A stretch of 64,000 nucleotides of DNA from Tetracladium setigerum (Eukaryota > Ascomycota > Leotiomycetes > Helotiales). The notes beneath the pieces were generated by a model. That model was not told the DNA's origin. It did no database searches and worked only from the letters and a program-made list of their open reading frames with translations. Below are positions 34,013 through 46,616 of the stretch, piece after piece (position 1 is the stretch's first letter; the number at the start of each line of letters is the position of its first letter). The stretch spans positions 1,364,001-1,428,000 of the forward strand of contig PZJY01000013.1 of NCBI GenBank assembly GCA_031472005.1. The letters are read 5' to 3'. A program made the translations under genes and the position numbers.

Positions 34013-34699
34013 AGTTGAGAGATTAGATGAGGAGATGGTCTAAATCTAGGGGGCACACCAAGATCTTGAACCCGTCTTAAAAGCTTAAGAAATGGCCGTG
34101 TGATATATAGGTGGTGGCTGCGCGTTGATTCATTTCCCCGCTCAATCTCCCAATGATGCATCCGTTTTCTCTCAACTGCTCAGATGTGAGGGAAATTGGT
34201 TTTTATGGAAATATTTCAGCCTCAGCTGAAAGAGGTGTCTTGCCAGGGAGGATGCCAACTCAATTTGCTGCAAGCTTTAGGGGACGCCACGAGCTAGGGA
34301 TAAGGATGGACTGCAAGCAGACATCACATGAACAGCTCTTAAATAGAAAACATAGCCGTAAAAGTTGAATCCCTAACATCTTGTCTCGGATTGAGCCTGT
34401 TGTAGGAAACGATGGGTTTGCTCGATTCCCACCTTGTTGGGCTCGCATTTTCTCTTTCCCTCCATCTTTGGTAGTTAATGATTATTTACGACTCTTTTTT
34501 GTCGTCATGATATACGCAGCGATAGCACTGGGACACCTAGTCAACCCAGGCCAAGATGACTCTTTGGCAAGTGGAGAATCCTCCATTCTCAAGGAGTACA
34601 TAGCAGCCCAGGGTCACAGATAACTCCGGGCCATCCATCCCTGGTGGTATTTCGCACCTCAAACTCAATCGTGATACTTCTATCTTGTGTTCTGGCTAC

Positions 34700-35562
34700 A
34701 GCATCGTTGGAAACATTTATCCGTGTACGTGTTTCTATTAAGCCTAATTTCAAAATTCAGGCCATTTGTTTAACTCTTGATTGACAGACAACAATATCTG
34801 GTGCCAACCACCGTTCACTTGCGTCTCTGGAGGTTACGGAGGTTTATCATCTTATTGGACATGTGGCCTCACGAACCAACCGCCTACATGGATAATAACC
34901 TGCTACGACTATCCCGCGACTTGCTTCTGTGCTGGCGGGCCTAATTCTGCGTGTAGCTCTGCGAGACAGGCAAACTGGTATATTGCGCTCCCGATCCATG
35001 CGAGCCACTTTTCCCTCCGAATCCTCTACCATCTGTTAAATCGCAAGAGCGCTAATAATTCGCACAGTCCATCCACTGCACCGTATTGTGGGTCTTGGAT
35101 CATTACCGATACTCAGACCTATTACAATTGGCAGTGCGACAGCACCCAGGGCGTCAGAGTCAATATCGTCAAACCTACATCTACATCTATTCCACCTTCA
35201 ACTTCCACGCCTTCTCCCACTTCTACACCTACATCCACTTCCACAACCGCTTCCTCTCCAAACACACCGAACACTAGCCCAACTCCCACTGCAGTATCAA
35301 CTGTCAACCTCCCAGCTATTAAAGGAGGCACTGTAGGGGGGTCGTCCTTCTAGCAGCGGGAGCAATTACAATCTGGGCATTCTTGAGAAGGCGGAAAAGG
35401 AATCTCGCTCATGTAACTAGAAGGTTTCAAGAAACTGCAAAGGCCGAGGAACTGGGAACAGCTGAAGCAAGAGAAACGGACACAGCTCAGGAAATTGGAA
35501 CAGCCGAGAAAGCTGAAATTATTCATGAGGTCGATGGACAAGAGGTGTCGGAGCTTCAATAA
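34700..35562 (+). CDS. Cysteine-rich single-pass surface protein with Ser/Thr/Pro stalk; frame slip before the membrane segment
   Basis: The body (34789 onward, probably preceded by an exon ending GNIYP near 34720) reads NNIWCQPPFTCVSGGYGGLS, then a Cys-rich block (WTCGL, TCYDYPATCFCAGGPNSACS). An internal hydrophobic stretch near 34985-35060 looks like an unspliced intron. A Thr/Ser/Pro stalk follows (35165-35300). In the listed frame a stop comes at 35351 just after GGSSF, but shifting by one base in the G6 run at 35336-35341 gives VVLLAAGAITIWAFLRRRKR, a perfect membrane segment with positive stop-transfer, and a Glu-rich cytoplasmic tail to a TAA at 35560. The layout resembles fungal wall sensor-type proteins. 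Exon 1 with the signal peptide was not resolved. Confidence 0.6.
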
Positions 35563-36250
35563 ATGAATGATCGAATGAATGGATGAGAAGACGTGAGAAT
35601 TGCATTCGAATCAAGCTTTTGCTCAAGTTCCGAGTATTGGTTTATTGCTATTTCAGTTGTACTTGCATGGCGGCGAGAATGTGGATGATGTCGAAATCTT
35701 AGACGACGGCGAGACTTGTGCTAATTTGGAAGGGAGATTAAGACAAATAGAGGGCTTGAGATGTCGGGTGCTCCAGCGTCATCGTTGATATAAAAAGAGC
35801 CAGGGGAAGGTCGCCGGGCCAGCGCCGTAACATTTTTTAAATGTAATCAAAGCGTAGAAAGATCGTTCTACGTTAATATTTAATTATTTCGGTCCAAGTT
35901 ATAGGGGTGGCATTTCGCTTCCGGGGATTTTCGCTTCGCAGGGATGTCTCATAGATCTCAGGCTCCTTGGCTTCTTCCGTGCTTACATATTGGCATTCCT
36001 GGAGAATCTTAGAACAACGCCTCTCAAGCAGAAGCGGGTGATTGATGTTGGACGTGACGACGATTAGCCGCCAGGCGCCTGGGGACGCCACACATGATGA
36101 GTTGCGGAGGGGTTCGAGCCCGCGTAAAACAGCGACCAAACCCGTGGGCAAACAGCAGGTCCAACACCACAACCCCGTCTAAAAGTATAAGATAATAAGT
36201 AAGGCGCTTATTTTAATTTAGTTATATAATAAAGTTTAAGCTTAATAAGT
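35563..36250. other. Intergenic, no supported gene
   Basis: Short frames only. GGTTCGAGCCC at about 36112 resembles a tRNA B box, but I could not fold a tRNA around it. Confidence 0.35.
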
Positions 36251-36325
36251 GTTTAAAGTTTATAAGACTCTGAAGTCCCGGGACTCTTAAACTCCCTCAC
36301 TTAGGGGACTCCCGTTAAGAAAAAG

Positions 36326-36873
36326 GTTTTATATAAGTAAATAATATTTCTTAAATAAGAGCTTTATACTTAACTTGTCATAGTATTTCTGATTTGGTGT
36401 CACGTGATCTTACGTCATTATATGTCAGGATCTCCCCAACAAAGCTTTTGCCTGACTTAAACGAAAGCTTAAGTAAATGGTTTTATTATACTTTATATTT
36501 CTTTTTATTATCTTTATTTATTTTACTCTTATAGTTTTCCCGAACCTATACTAAATAATAGATCTTTTTAAGGAAGATAATTAATAAGGGAGCTTTCCTC
36601 CTATTAAAGAGGAGCTCCCTGGAGATTAATATACTTGATTTTCTCCCACTACTTTTTATCTTTACTATCTTTACTGTCACAGTTCCTTTCTCACTAACTA
36701 AAGAGAGATCGAAGTTAAGGGTTTATTTACTAGTTAGAGTAAGGAAGTTAATTAATAGGGTAATTATAAATATAAATAAACTAATAAAGATAATATATAA
36801 TCCTAATTTAAATATTAAGTTAAGTATAAAGCTTCCTATTTAATAAAATACTATCTTACTTATATAGAAACCT
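36326..36873. mobile_element. Short TIR-bearing element (MITE-like), copy 1
   Basis: The left end GGTTTTATATAAGTAAATAA... through AAGAGCTTTATACTTAACTT (36326-36377) is repeated inverted at about 36818-36873. The interval is about 550 bp, with no coding capacity, and includes a CACGTGA at about 36402. The same termini occur at 39127-39172, 42432-42495 and 46150-46616. Confidence 0.6.
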
Positions 36874-39300
36874 TCTTATTATTTAAATTATTATATAAGC
36901 TTTATAAGATATTTAATAGAGCGCGCGCACTTATAAGATTATTTAATAGGCGTATTATATAATTACTTAAGTAGTTTCTTATTAATTTACTTCTAATTAA
37001 ATTAAATTATTAGAGTTCTTTATAGAGTAGTAATAATAAGCTATTAAGCTATACTAATCATTATATTACTCCCGAGCCGTAGACTCCTTATATATATATA
37101 AGTTATATTTATAATATCATCCCCTTTTATACTAGTATAGACCTTATACTTAAGTATCCTAAAGAAATTATTACTAATTGCTTATAGCCTTCTTCTTCTT
37201 TTAATATATTACTTAAATACTTAACTAAATATATTAATTATATTACAGGCTATAAAATATAAATAAATATATTTCCCCTTATAATCCTAAGTTAACTTAT
37301 TATAGTCGATATACTCGTTTAAATAAGATATATAATATTTATATTTTAAATTAGATATTAACTACATCGGACTAGGAGAGTCTTAATTCTTAAATTAAAA
37401 GGCTAGACGCGAAGGAGGAAGAGGTAATAGCGAAAATCCTTTAATTTAAAAAAAATACTTTCTTTATAAGAGGTAATAAAAGATAATTATTATTATTATT
37501 GGCCTAAATTCCTTAAAATAAGCTTAATACTTTAAAGGCGTTAAAAAAAGAAGAAAGAAAAAAGTTAGAGATAGAAAGTATAGAAAAGGAGAGGATAAAG
37601 AAGTAATAATAGCTTTATACTTTAGCCCCTATAGAAATAGTCTTAGTAATTAATCTGGTAGTCGACCTAATCTTACTCATTACTTTCACTAATCTAATCT
37701 TATCTTTCTAATCTTAAAACTAAGACTTAATAGTATTTAATAGTAGTAGTACTCCATTAATATCTAATAGTAGTTAAGATTTACTTTTAATTCTTAAGAA
37801 TTCTTGGATTATAAGTAGTCCTTTTACTTAATTTAGTAATAAAGCTTATTCTTAATTAATTTATAATCTAGGATTTTCTTTATTTTATATTTTAATTTTA
37901 GGTTTATTAATTATATTAATATATAAGGAGCTAGTAATACTTCTAGTAGTACTTTCTCGAGGAGAGAAATATAGAATATTAAATAGATATTTATATTCTT
38001 TAATAGAGCGAGTTTATAATTTAATTATCTTTTAATTATTTTAATTCTAAATAGTTTAAGTTTCTTATAATCTAATTTATTACTTAGTCTTTATATCTTT
38101 ATATCTTATTATAATAAATAGAATATATCCCCCTCCTTTAGTATTAGCTCTTAACTATACTTATTATTATAGTATAATATACTTTTTTTAAATAAAAATT
38201 ATAATTCTTTAGTTAAATTAATATATAGGTATTTAATCTGAATAGTTTAATACGCACTTAATTTATAATTGAAGTTAGTGTTAAATATTATTAATTTAAT
38301 AAGTGATAATAATCACCTAAATTAGTTATTTAATCCCTTTATCGGATATTTTATCCTATTAAGGCTTTACGATAATAGTTGCAACCCTTTCGGCTCTAAT
38401 AGCTTAAATTAGCTTCAATAGCTTTATTAATTTATAATTAAGCCGAGTTACTTATAAGTTATAAATATTATTTAGTACAGACTAAAATTACTCCGTCTTA
38501 CTTATTAAGTAATTTTAATCGGATTTTAATTCATCCATCTTATTTTAATTAGCTTAATTAGTATTTTGGTATATCGGATTAAGCCGATATTATCCGATTC
38601 TACCGATTCACTATTATTATATAAATCACTAAGATTCCCTTAAGGGTATCTCTTTTAATTAAGCATATTAAACACTCTTATAAGCATTTCCACTGCACTT
38701 TGAATCATTTAAATCACTTAATCCACTTAAATCACTTATATTATTATTTATCTGATTTTAACAGTAATATATTAAAAGAAGGAGAAAGTTATAAGTTAAT
38801 AATAATATTTCCTTTAAGATACTTGAGTATAAGGTTTATATTAAGATAAAAGGGAGATAATATTATAAATATAACTTATAATATATAAGGAGCTTAAGGC
38901 TCGAGAGTAATATAATAATTAATATAACTTAATAACTTGATAACTTATTATTATTACTTTATAAAGAACTTTAATAACTTAATTTAATTAAAAGAAATTT
39001 AATAAGAGATTACTTAAATAATTATATAATACGCTTATTAAATAATCTTATAAGAGCGCGCGCTTTATTAAATATCTTATAAAGCTTATATAATATTTAA
39101 AGAAGTATAAAGACTTTTATATTAATAAGATAATATTTCTTTAAATAAGAGCTTTATACTTAACTTAATATTTAAATTAAGATTATATACTATATTTAGT
39201 AACTTATTTATATTTATAATTACTTTAATAATTAACTTCCTTACTTCAACTTATAAATAAACCCTCGACTTCGATCTCCCTTTAATTAATAAGATAAGAA
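36690..39300. repeat. Long inverted repeat, arms about 520-530 bp
   Basis: The left arm (about 36690-37210) and the reverse complement of the right arm (about 38764-39300) align along their length. Matched landmarks include the GAGATCGAAGT...GGGTTTATTT segment near 36703 versus 39275, the GCGCGCGC run at 36921 versus 39056, ACTCCCGAGCC at 37070 versus 38900, and the TATACTTAAGTAT segment at 37147 versus 38822. The spacer of about 1.55 kb contains the solo LTR, which abuts the right arm. Confidence 0.75.
38279..38763 (-). mobile_element. Solo LTR, copy 1
   Basis: 485 bp bounded by TGTTA...TAACA. In reverse complement it matches 43357-43885 over its whole length, including a well-preserved stretch with GAGCCGAAAGGGTTGCAACT. 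No adjacent polyprotein is visible, so it is a solo LTR. I could not confirm a 5-bp target duplication. Confidence 0.75.
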
Positions 39301-39319
39301 TCGTCATAGTAAGCATCTA

Positions 39320-40849
39320 CAGCTTGAATTATAGTTCTCAACTTTTAAACTAAATAAGATAGCCGAATCTTAATTTTACGCATAACTATACCATATTAAT
39401 AGCATCCGTATAGTTCTAAACTTCTAGATTTTCAAGCGACATAGCCAAAATATTGGTTTACAATACGCTCTTCCATTTCAGTAAGTATAGCAGCCTTAAA
39501 CCGCGATTAAAAGGAAGTGGTTAAGAATAAGGAGGCAGTAATCTATAAGGAACATAATATAAGTGCATCAGATTTAGCTTCTAAACTATAAATAATTATA
39601 TATTTGATACAGCCGATCTACAATACCACAAGTTGTGATAGAATTCTATATAGCCTATAACCAACTTTCAACTAAACCAAAATTTCACAATACAATTCTA
39701 TTTCCTACACGGTGTCCTTAAGCTTGGCGGCTACCTCGCTTATCGTTTAACATCCACTCCTTCCTAAGCGCCGTTACAACACCCTATTATTAACAAGCAG
39801 ACTAAGTAAAGAAATACAAGTATATAAGCTCTTGAAGCACTTCCACAATATATACAATAACCACCACCATGCATGAGTTCTAGGCGCAGATATCGAGTTC
39901 ATATACATTTACCTATAACCTAATCGGAATATCGATTAGCAAATTAGATTACGACCCTATTCTGTAGAGTTCTCTTGATCACTCTAATACATTATTGTTC
40001 TACCAAACGATTTATAAAGTATAGAATGATCACTATCAAGTAACTTACATCTACTTTTAGCTCAAATCACCCCTAGCTAGACGTGAGAAGGTTCATTCAC
40101 AAAAAGAACTACCGTTTGGTACACCTCTTGGCCTTTACTTTGGTCGAAATTCATTCTAGCATTCCGATACTACTCGAATTAATTGGTGCAGGAGGACGAC
40201 ATTAGGGCGATTTCTCTAGAGCAGTTGTAAACATAGGTAATTATTCAGGAAGGAAACACGAACTGCGAGTGTTTTGATGTTCTCGCTTAACCTCACAACC
40301 TAGTATTGAACTGTATCATGATTGGCGGCAAACTTGGCCGTTTGATCGAGTTTGGAAATACTTGCATTAGTATACTAGGGGGTTGACTTGGCAAGTTGGT
40401 CGGATTTGGAAGTAAGTCTTACTGGCATTGTTATTTATTAACGGCACTCTTTCTTGATCTAGGCTCGTTGACCAAGCAGGCTTGTACGCAACTCAACGAT
40501 ACGGAACTACGGGGATCTTGCTTGAAAGAGATGCGTGGTCTGTGCCGCATGCGGGGTGGGAGGTTATCCGGTTTTAATTTGGGGAAGGAAATGTCCCTTT
40601 TAGGCGACGCGAGCTATCTTGGGAAACAATTTCACAAACGATGGTTAGTTATCCATGGTTTGGTAAAACTACAGACGTCATAGGGAAGCTCATTATCCAT
40701 TTCAATGTCCTTGAGAGGATAACTTCGCAAAAGCATTCATAGTCTACTTGCATTTTTAGTGTCTCGACTACTTCACAACATGTCTATTGCGACAACCACC
40801 CCAACCAAAATCTTTTCCAAAATCAATCCGATCACTCTCAACCCCCAAA
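39320..40849. other. Intergenic, no supported gene
   Basis: Normal to moderately AT-rich DNA between block 2 and the secreted protein gene. A 95-codon frame at 40396-40683 has no domain and no signal peptide, and I leave it unsupported. Confidence 0.4.
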
Positions 40850-41424
40850 ATGTCAAACACCTCTCCCGCTCCAGCAAAATTCACTGATATATATAAACCT
40901 AACCTGACATCCGAGTACCTTGGTGTAAGTCTATCATACTCACTTCTTTTTTTTTTAGACTCCCGACTAAAGTATCGCAACAGCATCAAGGCGAGTGGGA
41001 GTATGGCAATCAATACTGTGGCCGCCCATCACCTGATTTTGGCGTCCCCATAATGTGCGAGATCTTTCGAAACGGCGGCCAAATAGACTGGTGGGATCGC
41101 GTGTCCGCATTTGAAAAATGCTGTCCCCGTGCTAGTAACGGATCAACCGTCTACGTGAGACAGAATGATTGTAACCCACTCTGCTTCACTCACGACGAAA
41201 CTTTGGCGAAAGGGTTCGATCAGTGTGTGAAGAACCAAGAATTTGAGTTGACGAAGAAGAACGAGACTGCTTTCGATAATTATGCGGGCCGGTGCGAATA
41301 TATTGATTATCAGTGGTTAAAGAATGGCATGACAGGTGCAGGTTCGGCGGGTGAGAGGAAAATTTTGTCGGTTCGTGTGTTAGTTGGATTGGGGTTGCTG
41401 GCAATTGTGGGTAGTATTGTTTAG
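40850..41424 (+). CDS. Cysteine-rich protein with C-terminal hydrophobic tail (GPI-like), unknown
   Basis: Exons 40850-40924 and 40984-41424, intron GTAAGT...GCAACAG with branch site CGACTAAAG, 171 residues. The body holds about eight cysteines (QYCGRPSPDFG, IMCEIF, EKCCPRAS, NDCNPLCF, DQCVKN, GRCEYID). The last 20 residues (VRVLVGLGLLAIVGSIV) are hydrophobic and end the protein, as in GPI-anchored proteins. However, the N-terminus shown (MSNTSPAPAKF) is not a signal peptide, so either the true first exon lies elsewhere or the tail is a simple membrane anchor. It sits beside AT-rich block 3. Confidence 0.6.
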
Positions 41425-42030
41425 ATTCGACCCGAATAGAACTAGTAGAGATGAGTAAGAAGGACGACTAAGAGATCTTATTCTATGGCTTGTAATGAAC
41501 CGAAAGCTCAAAATCCGTAGCTAGTACAGTAGTGGTATTGTGAATTCCAAAACATCCCAGGGCCACATCCTTCCAGACTAGCAACTCCAGAATCAGTAAC
41601 GGCGGCTCTATCTCTCTCTCTGTCACCCATATCCCATTCACCTCCCTTCTTCTCGCAGCTGCTGGACCAGCAGTTCTCGATTCCCAGACCCCAGACTTGA
41701 CAGGTTTCCTCTTCCCACAATCTCGGCATTCTCATTCTCACCTATCATCACCTCACGATCAATAATCTCTCTCGGTTCTTCTAGAATCTTTAGGAGTTGT
41801 GCAGAAATTGCTTGGGGGACGGTGGGCTGTTAGCGATGAATGACACAGCATTGTAGCACTTTACCCGGTTTATATGGAATCCGTATTATAGGTATACTGG
41901 ACCGCCGCCAAAGGAGATTTCTGTGAAGGAGTTGGTCGAAGACGCCGAAGCGTTCTTGACAGCCTAGAGTTGCGGCGATACGAAGCGCTAGCCTAGCCAG
42001 TGTGCAACATCTTTGTCGGTATAGTTCGAA
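41425..42030. other. Intergenic, no supported gene
   Basis: Short frames only before the AT-rich block begins near 42040. Confidence 0.4.
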
Positions 42031-42309
42031 AGCTTAATACTTGAGTAGTTTGATATGAGAAATTAAAGGAAACTTTAATATTCCTATTATATTCTTATAC
42101 TTAATTATTTTACTATTAAAAGATATTTATAAGTATAAGCTAAGATTAAAGGAGGTTTAAAAGAAAGTTAAAATATAAATATTCTTAATAATATTAAGCG
42201 ATAATATTTCATTATAAGTAAAGTTACTTCATTCCTTCTTATTATAAGTATATAAGCCTAGAGGATTTAATTTACTTTTTATAATTTTCTTAATACTTTT
42301 AAACTCTTA

Positions 42310-42830
42310 TAACTTTATAATAATATAACGGTCACTATTCACTCGTAAGGGAATAGCTAAGTCGGGTTAATATTCGTCGAAGAGATTAGATTACAAGTAT
42401 AGTCGTAGACTTATTACTAGAATAAAGATATTTAATTTAAGTTAAGCACGAAGCTTTTATTTAATAAAACTTATTATATCCTTATATAAAACTTTTATTT
42501 TCCTAACCCGACGTGTCTTGGCGCCAATAGGAATCGACTCAAGTCACGTGACCCGTGCTAGAATAAGTGGCCTTCTCGTTGTTTAATTTATTATTAATTA
42601 AATTAATCAAATAGTTAAGAGTTCTTTTAAAGTAGTTCTGAAGAGTTATTAAGCTCTTGAGACTTATAATACTCTTAAGCCTTAAGCTTTTAAGATTTAA
42701 TATAATCTTATAATTATATCTGTAATATTATCCCCCTTTAAATTGATATAGTCCTTATACTTTAAGTATATTAATGAGAATATTATTATTACCTTATAAC
42801 TATCTTCCCTTTTTATTATAATTATTAAAT
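42310..42830. repeat. Fragment of the TIR family joined to inverted-repeat arm sequence
   Basis: 42318-42495 matches 46150-46330 in the opposite orientation (shared CGGTCACTATT...AATATTCGTCGA tract and the AAGCTTTTATTTAATAAAAC terminus). 42640-42820 matches the inner part of the left arm at 37020-37200. Both families are therefore linked here in one composite element. Confidence 0.55.
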
Positions 42831-43356
42831 AATTAAAGAAAATAATAATAAATTAATAAAATATATATAAATTTTAAAAATTTTAAGGAACTAAAATACT
42901 TACTTACTCGCGACATAAAAGACAAAGTATAAAATATTTAATAGCCTTAAGCTACTTAAAATACTTTGAATATATCAAAGTTAAAATTAAATAAAATATT
43001 TATAATTCTTTAAATATAAAATAAAATAAATCAAAGTATAAAGAAAAGAAAGTACTAATTAAATAAAATAATACTTAAGTTAAATAATAAAAGTTATTTA
43101 AGCGTTTAAGTAAGATAAGTACGAAGTTAATTTATATTAAAAAATAATGAGAGGCCTTTTATTTATATATAATAAAGATACTTTATTAAATTTAAAATTA
43201 ATTATAAAGTTAAATATTATTAACGAGTAAAAGTACTTAAAAAAAGAGATAATAAAGGGGGGGGAGGTTAATTCTAAGAGTTAACTTTTTTTTATTCCCT
43301 TAAATAATCCTTCCTTATTATAAAATATAAAGGAAGACTTAATACTTATTAAAGTC

Positions 43357-43885
43357 TGTTGGAATTAGATAAATAATAATATAAGTGATTAAGTGATTTA
43401 AATGATTTAAAGTGCAGTGGAAGTATTAGAGTGTTTAATGTGCTTGGTTAAAAGAGATATCCTTAAGGGAATCTTAGTGATTTATATAATGATAGTGAAT
43501 CGGTAGAATCCGATATATTAAAATACTAATTAAAATAGGACAGATAAATTAAAGTCCCGATTAAAACACTAATATAACTTAGAAATAAGCCGGCCTTATT
43601 AAATCCGATTAAAATCCCTCAAATATAAGACGGTATGATAAGAATCCGATAAAAATTACTTAAAGTAAGACGGAGTAATTTTAGTCCGTACTAAATAGCG
43701 TTTGTAACTCATAATTAAGTCGGTTTAATTATAAATCAATAAAAGCTATTTAAGCCAATTTAAGCTATTAGAGCCGAAAGGGTTGCAACTATTATCGTAA
43801 AACCTTAATAGGATAAAATATCCGATAAAAGGAGTAAATAACTAATTTAGGTGATTATTATCACATATTAAATTAATAATGCAAC
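43357..43885 (+). mobile_element. Solo LTR, copy 2
   Basis: 529 bp starting TGTTGGAATTAG and ending TGCAAC. It is the direct counterpart of the inverted copy at 38279-38763. It contains the conserved GAGCCGAAAGGGTTGCAACT tract near 43770. No linked retrotransposon body is readable. Confidence 0.75.
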
Positions 43886-46149
43886 TTTAGGTATCATTTA
43901 AGATTTTAAGTTTAATATTTTATTTATTTATTAACTTATAAATAATAGGTGAAGTTAAGGTATTACTTATTATAAGTAAGTAATCTCTTAGCCTTAAAGA
44001 TTAAGTAAAAAGTTAATATTAAATATTTTAAAATAATAAAAGGCTTAAATTATTAAATTAAAGACTTTAGATTAAGGGTATAAATAAATCTCTTAAATAT
44101 CTTAATATATATCGCTCTTTAAATATTTTTACAAGCTTTAACAAAATGATAACTACCCTGGGTATTTCTTCTTTATTATTACTTAAGTAATAATAACTTA
44201 ATATTAAAATAGGATTATAATTAAGAATGACTTTATTTAAGGAGGGCTTTTATATTATATAATTCTTAAAACTTATTATTAAAGAAGGCTAATCAATAAT
44301 TTAATAAATATTATTCTTATATTAAGAGGTAGTGTTATAATAATTAAAAATATTTAATAATAGAAGATTATTATTAATTATATAATTAATATAGATATTG
44401 ATATAATTATTTAGTTTAATACTTGCCCGGGGCTTAACGATTAGGTTTCTAACCCTTATATACCTAGCTTCATCCCTTTATAAAAGGGGTAAAGATTAGT
44501 TTCTACTAATTAATCTACTTATTTAATAGCACCTCTTCGCCTTCTATTCGTTATCTGTTTTATAATAATATAAAGTATTAAATAAAATTATATTAAATCA
44601 AAATAAACTCTTTAAATTAAATTTTTAAACCTTATTAATAGTTAAGCTTAAGATTAAGAAGAAAATATTAATTACTTTTTATTTATAAATTAATAATCAA
44701 ATATAAAAAATTAATTAAATAATAAAAGCTTACCTTTATTATTATATTAATTATAAATAGGATACTTAAGTAGAATTACTATTATTAACTTAATTTATAT
44801 TTAATAATAGAGATATCGAAATAGTAAGAGTATTATTATTCTTCACGAACTTTAAATATAATCTTAAAGCTTATTAATACCCCTTAATAAATATAAAAAA
44901 ATATAAATATAATTAATATTTAAGTAAAATAATTAGAAGACTAATAATATATAAAACTTATTATTGATATCTTAATTTAATAATAAAGATTAATAATTTA
45001 TTATAACTTAAAGCGTGGAATAAATAAGACTTATATTAAAAGAGGGGGATAATATCTACTTATTATATAAAAAATATATTAATACTTAAAGATTAAGCGA
45101 TAAATTAAATTATAAGAAGTTAAAATTATTTAAAAGTAAGAAAGTTATTAAACTTATTTATTTATTAACTTAAGTTATTATTAACTTAAGTTATTATTAA
45201 CCTAAAGAATTTATAATATATTTTATATCTCTTTCCTTAAGAGAGTATTACCCGGAGTAATTATAACTCTTAACCTGGAAATTTAACTTATTAATATAAA
45301 TATTAAATTTAAAGTAAAAAATTTCTTAAATTATAAACTAATTAAGAATAAACCTTATTATTTAATTAAATAAATAAGATACTTATAATTAGAAAATATA
45401 TAAGAATTAAAGTAAAACCTTAATTACCTTATAAAGTTAAAAGTATATTTATTACCTTTAAGTTATAAACTCGAATTATTTAAACTTAAACTATCTTAAC
45501 AAAGCGTAAATACATTAAAGTTAAATCTTCTTTAAAGTTTTATATTATACTAATATTTAAGAGAATAAAAGTAAAGGTAAAAGGCGGTAATAGCCCCTCC
45601 CTCCTTACTTACTCTTTTTCTTTTATTATATTTAATTCCGCGATAGACTTTAAACTATAATATAATATCTTTACTACGCGCGCACGAAATATTTCCCTTT
45701 ATTTATTTAATTAAAGAAGCTTTATACATATTTCGTTTAAATATATTATATTTAATATTATTGCTTACGAGTATATATTTAAAATACTTAAAGTAGCCCG
45801 GGGCTATTAAGTATTTATAAATACTCTTTATTTTATATTAAGTATATTTTAATATTTTAATTCCCTATATTTTTTAATATTTATATATATGATAATAATA
45901 AATTATTATCTTAAAATATTTAACTATTATTTTAAGAAAGGAAGATAATTATAAGGATTAAAAAATATTTAATTAATTTAATTAATAAAGTATAAAATAA
46001 TAAGTAAGATAATTATTTAATGCTGGATTACGTGATTAAGATTAAATTAGTCTTAATAACGTTAAGGCGTATTAATCTATAAGGATTAATTAAATTAATT
46101 AAATTAATATAATAATCTTATTAATCTTATTAATTTAATGTAAGAGAAT

Positions 46150-46616
46150 AAAGGTTTTATATAAGTAGAATAATATTTCTTTAAATAAGAGCTTTATACT
46201 TAACTTAAATTAAATATCTTTATCTTAATTAATAACTAGTCCACCGCTATTCTTATAATCCGCTCTCTATCGACGAATATTAATCTAACTTAGCTATTTA
46301 CTTCCGAGTAAATAGTGACCGGTATATTAATGTTGTTATTATTATTACTTAAGGTAAGGTTAGTTTTATTAATATTTATATTAGTAGTGGTAATCTTTTT
46401 AATTATAAGGCTGATTATTAATAATATTCTTACTTTAATAAAAGGTACTTAAAGTATATTAATTCTTACCTTAATTAATTAAAGTAAGAAAGTATATTAT
46501 TAAAGTAATTATAAAATAATTAATTTAAAAAATAAATATATAATCTTAAATTAAATATAAAGTTGAGTATAAGGCTCTTATTTAATAAAATATTATTCTA
46601 CTTATATAAAACCTTT
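46150..46616. mobile_element. Short TIR-bearing element (MITE-like), copy 2
   Basis: About 465 bp with inverted ends of about 55 bp: AAGGTTTTATATAAGTAGAA at the left and its near complement ending TTATATAAAACCTTTATCC at the right. It is related to the element at 36326-36873. Confidence 0.6.

Larger units (their letters stand above)
36230..39320. repeat. AT-rich, RIP-like block 2
   Basis: TA-rich DNA lacking open frames, built from repeats shared with blocks 1 and 3: a TIR-bearing short element, a long inverted repeat and a solo LTR (separate entries). Confidence 0.85.

Noticed and set aside
36060..36160. GGTTCGAGCCC, a tRNA-like B box
   Set aside because: No matching acceptor, D-arm or anticodon arm could be folded around it.
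40396..40683. 95-codon plus-strand frame
   Set aside because: No signal peptide, domain, or splice partner; composition is not convincing.
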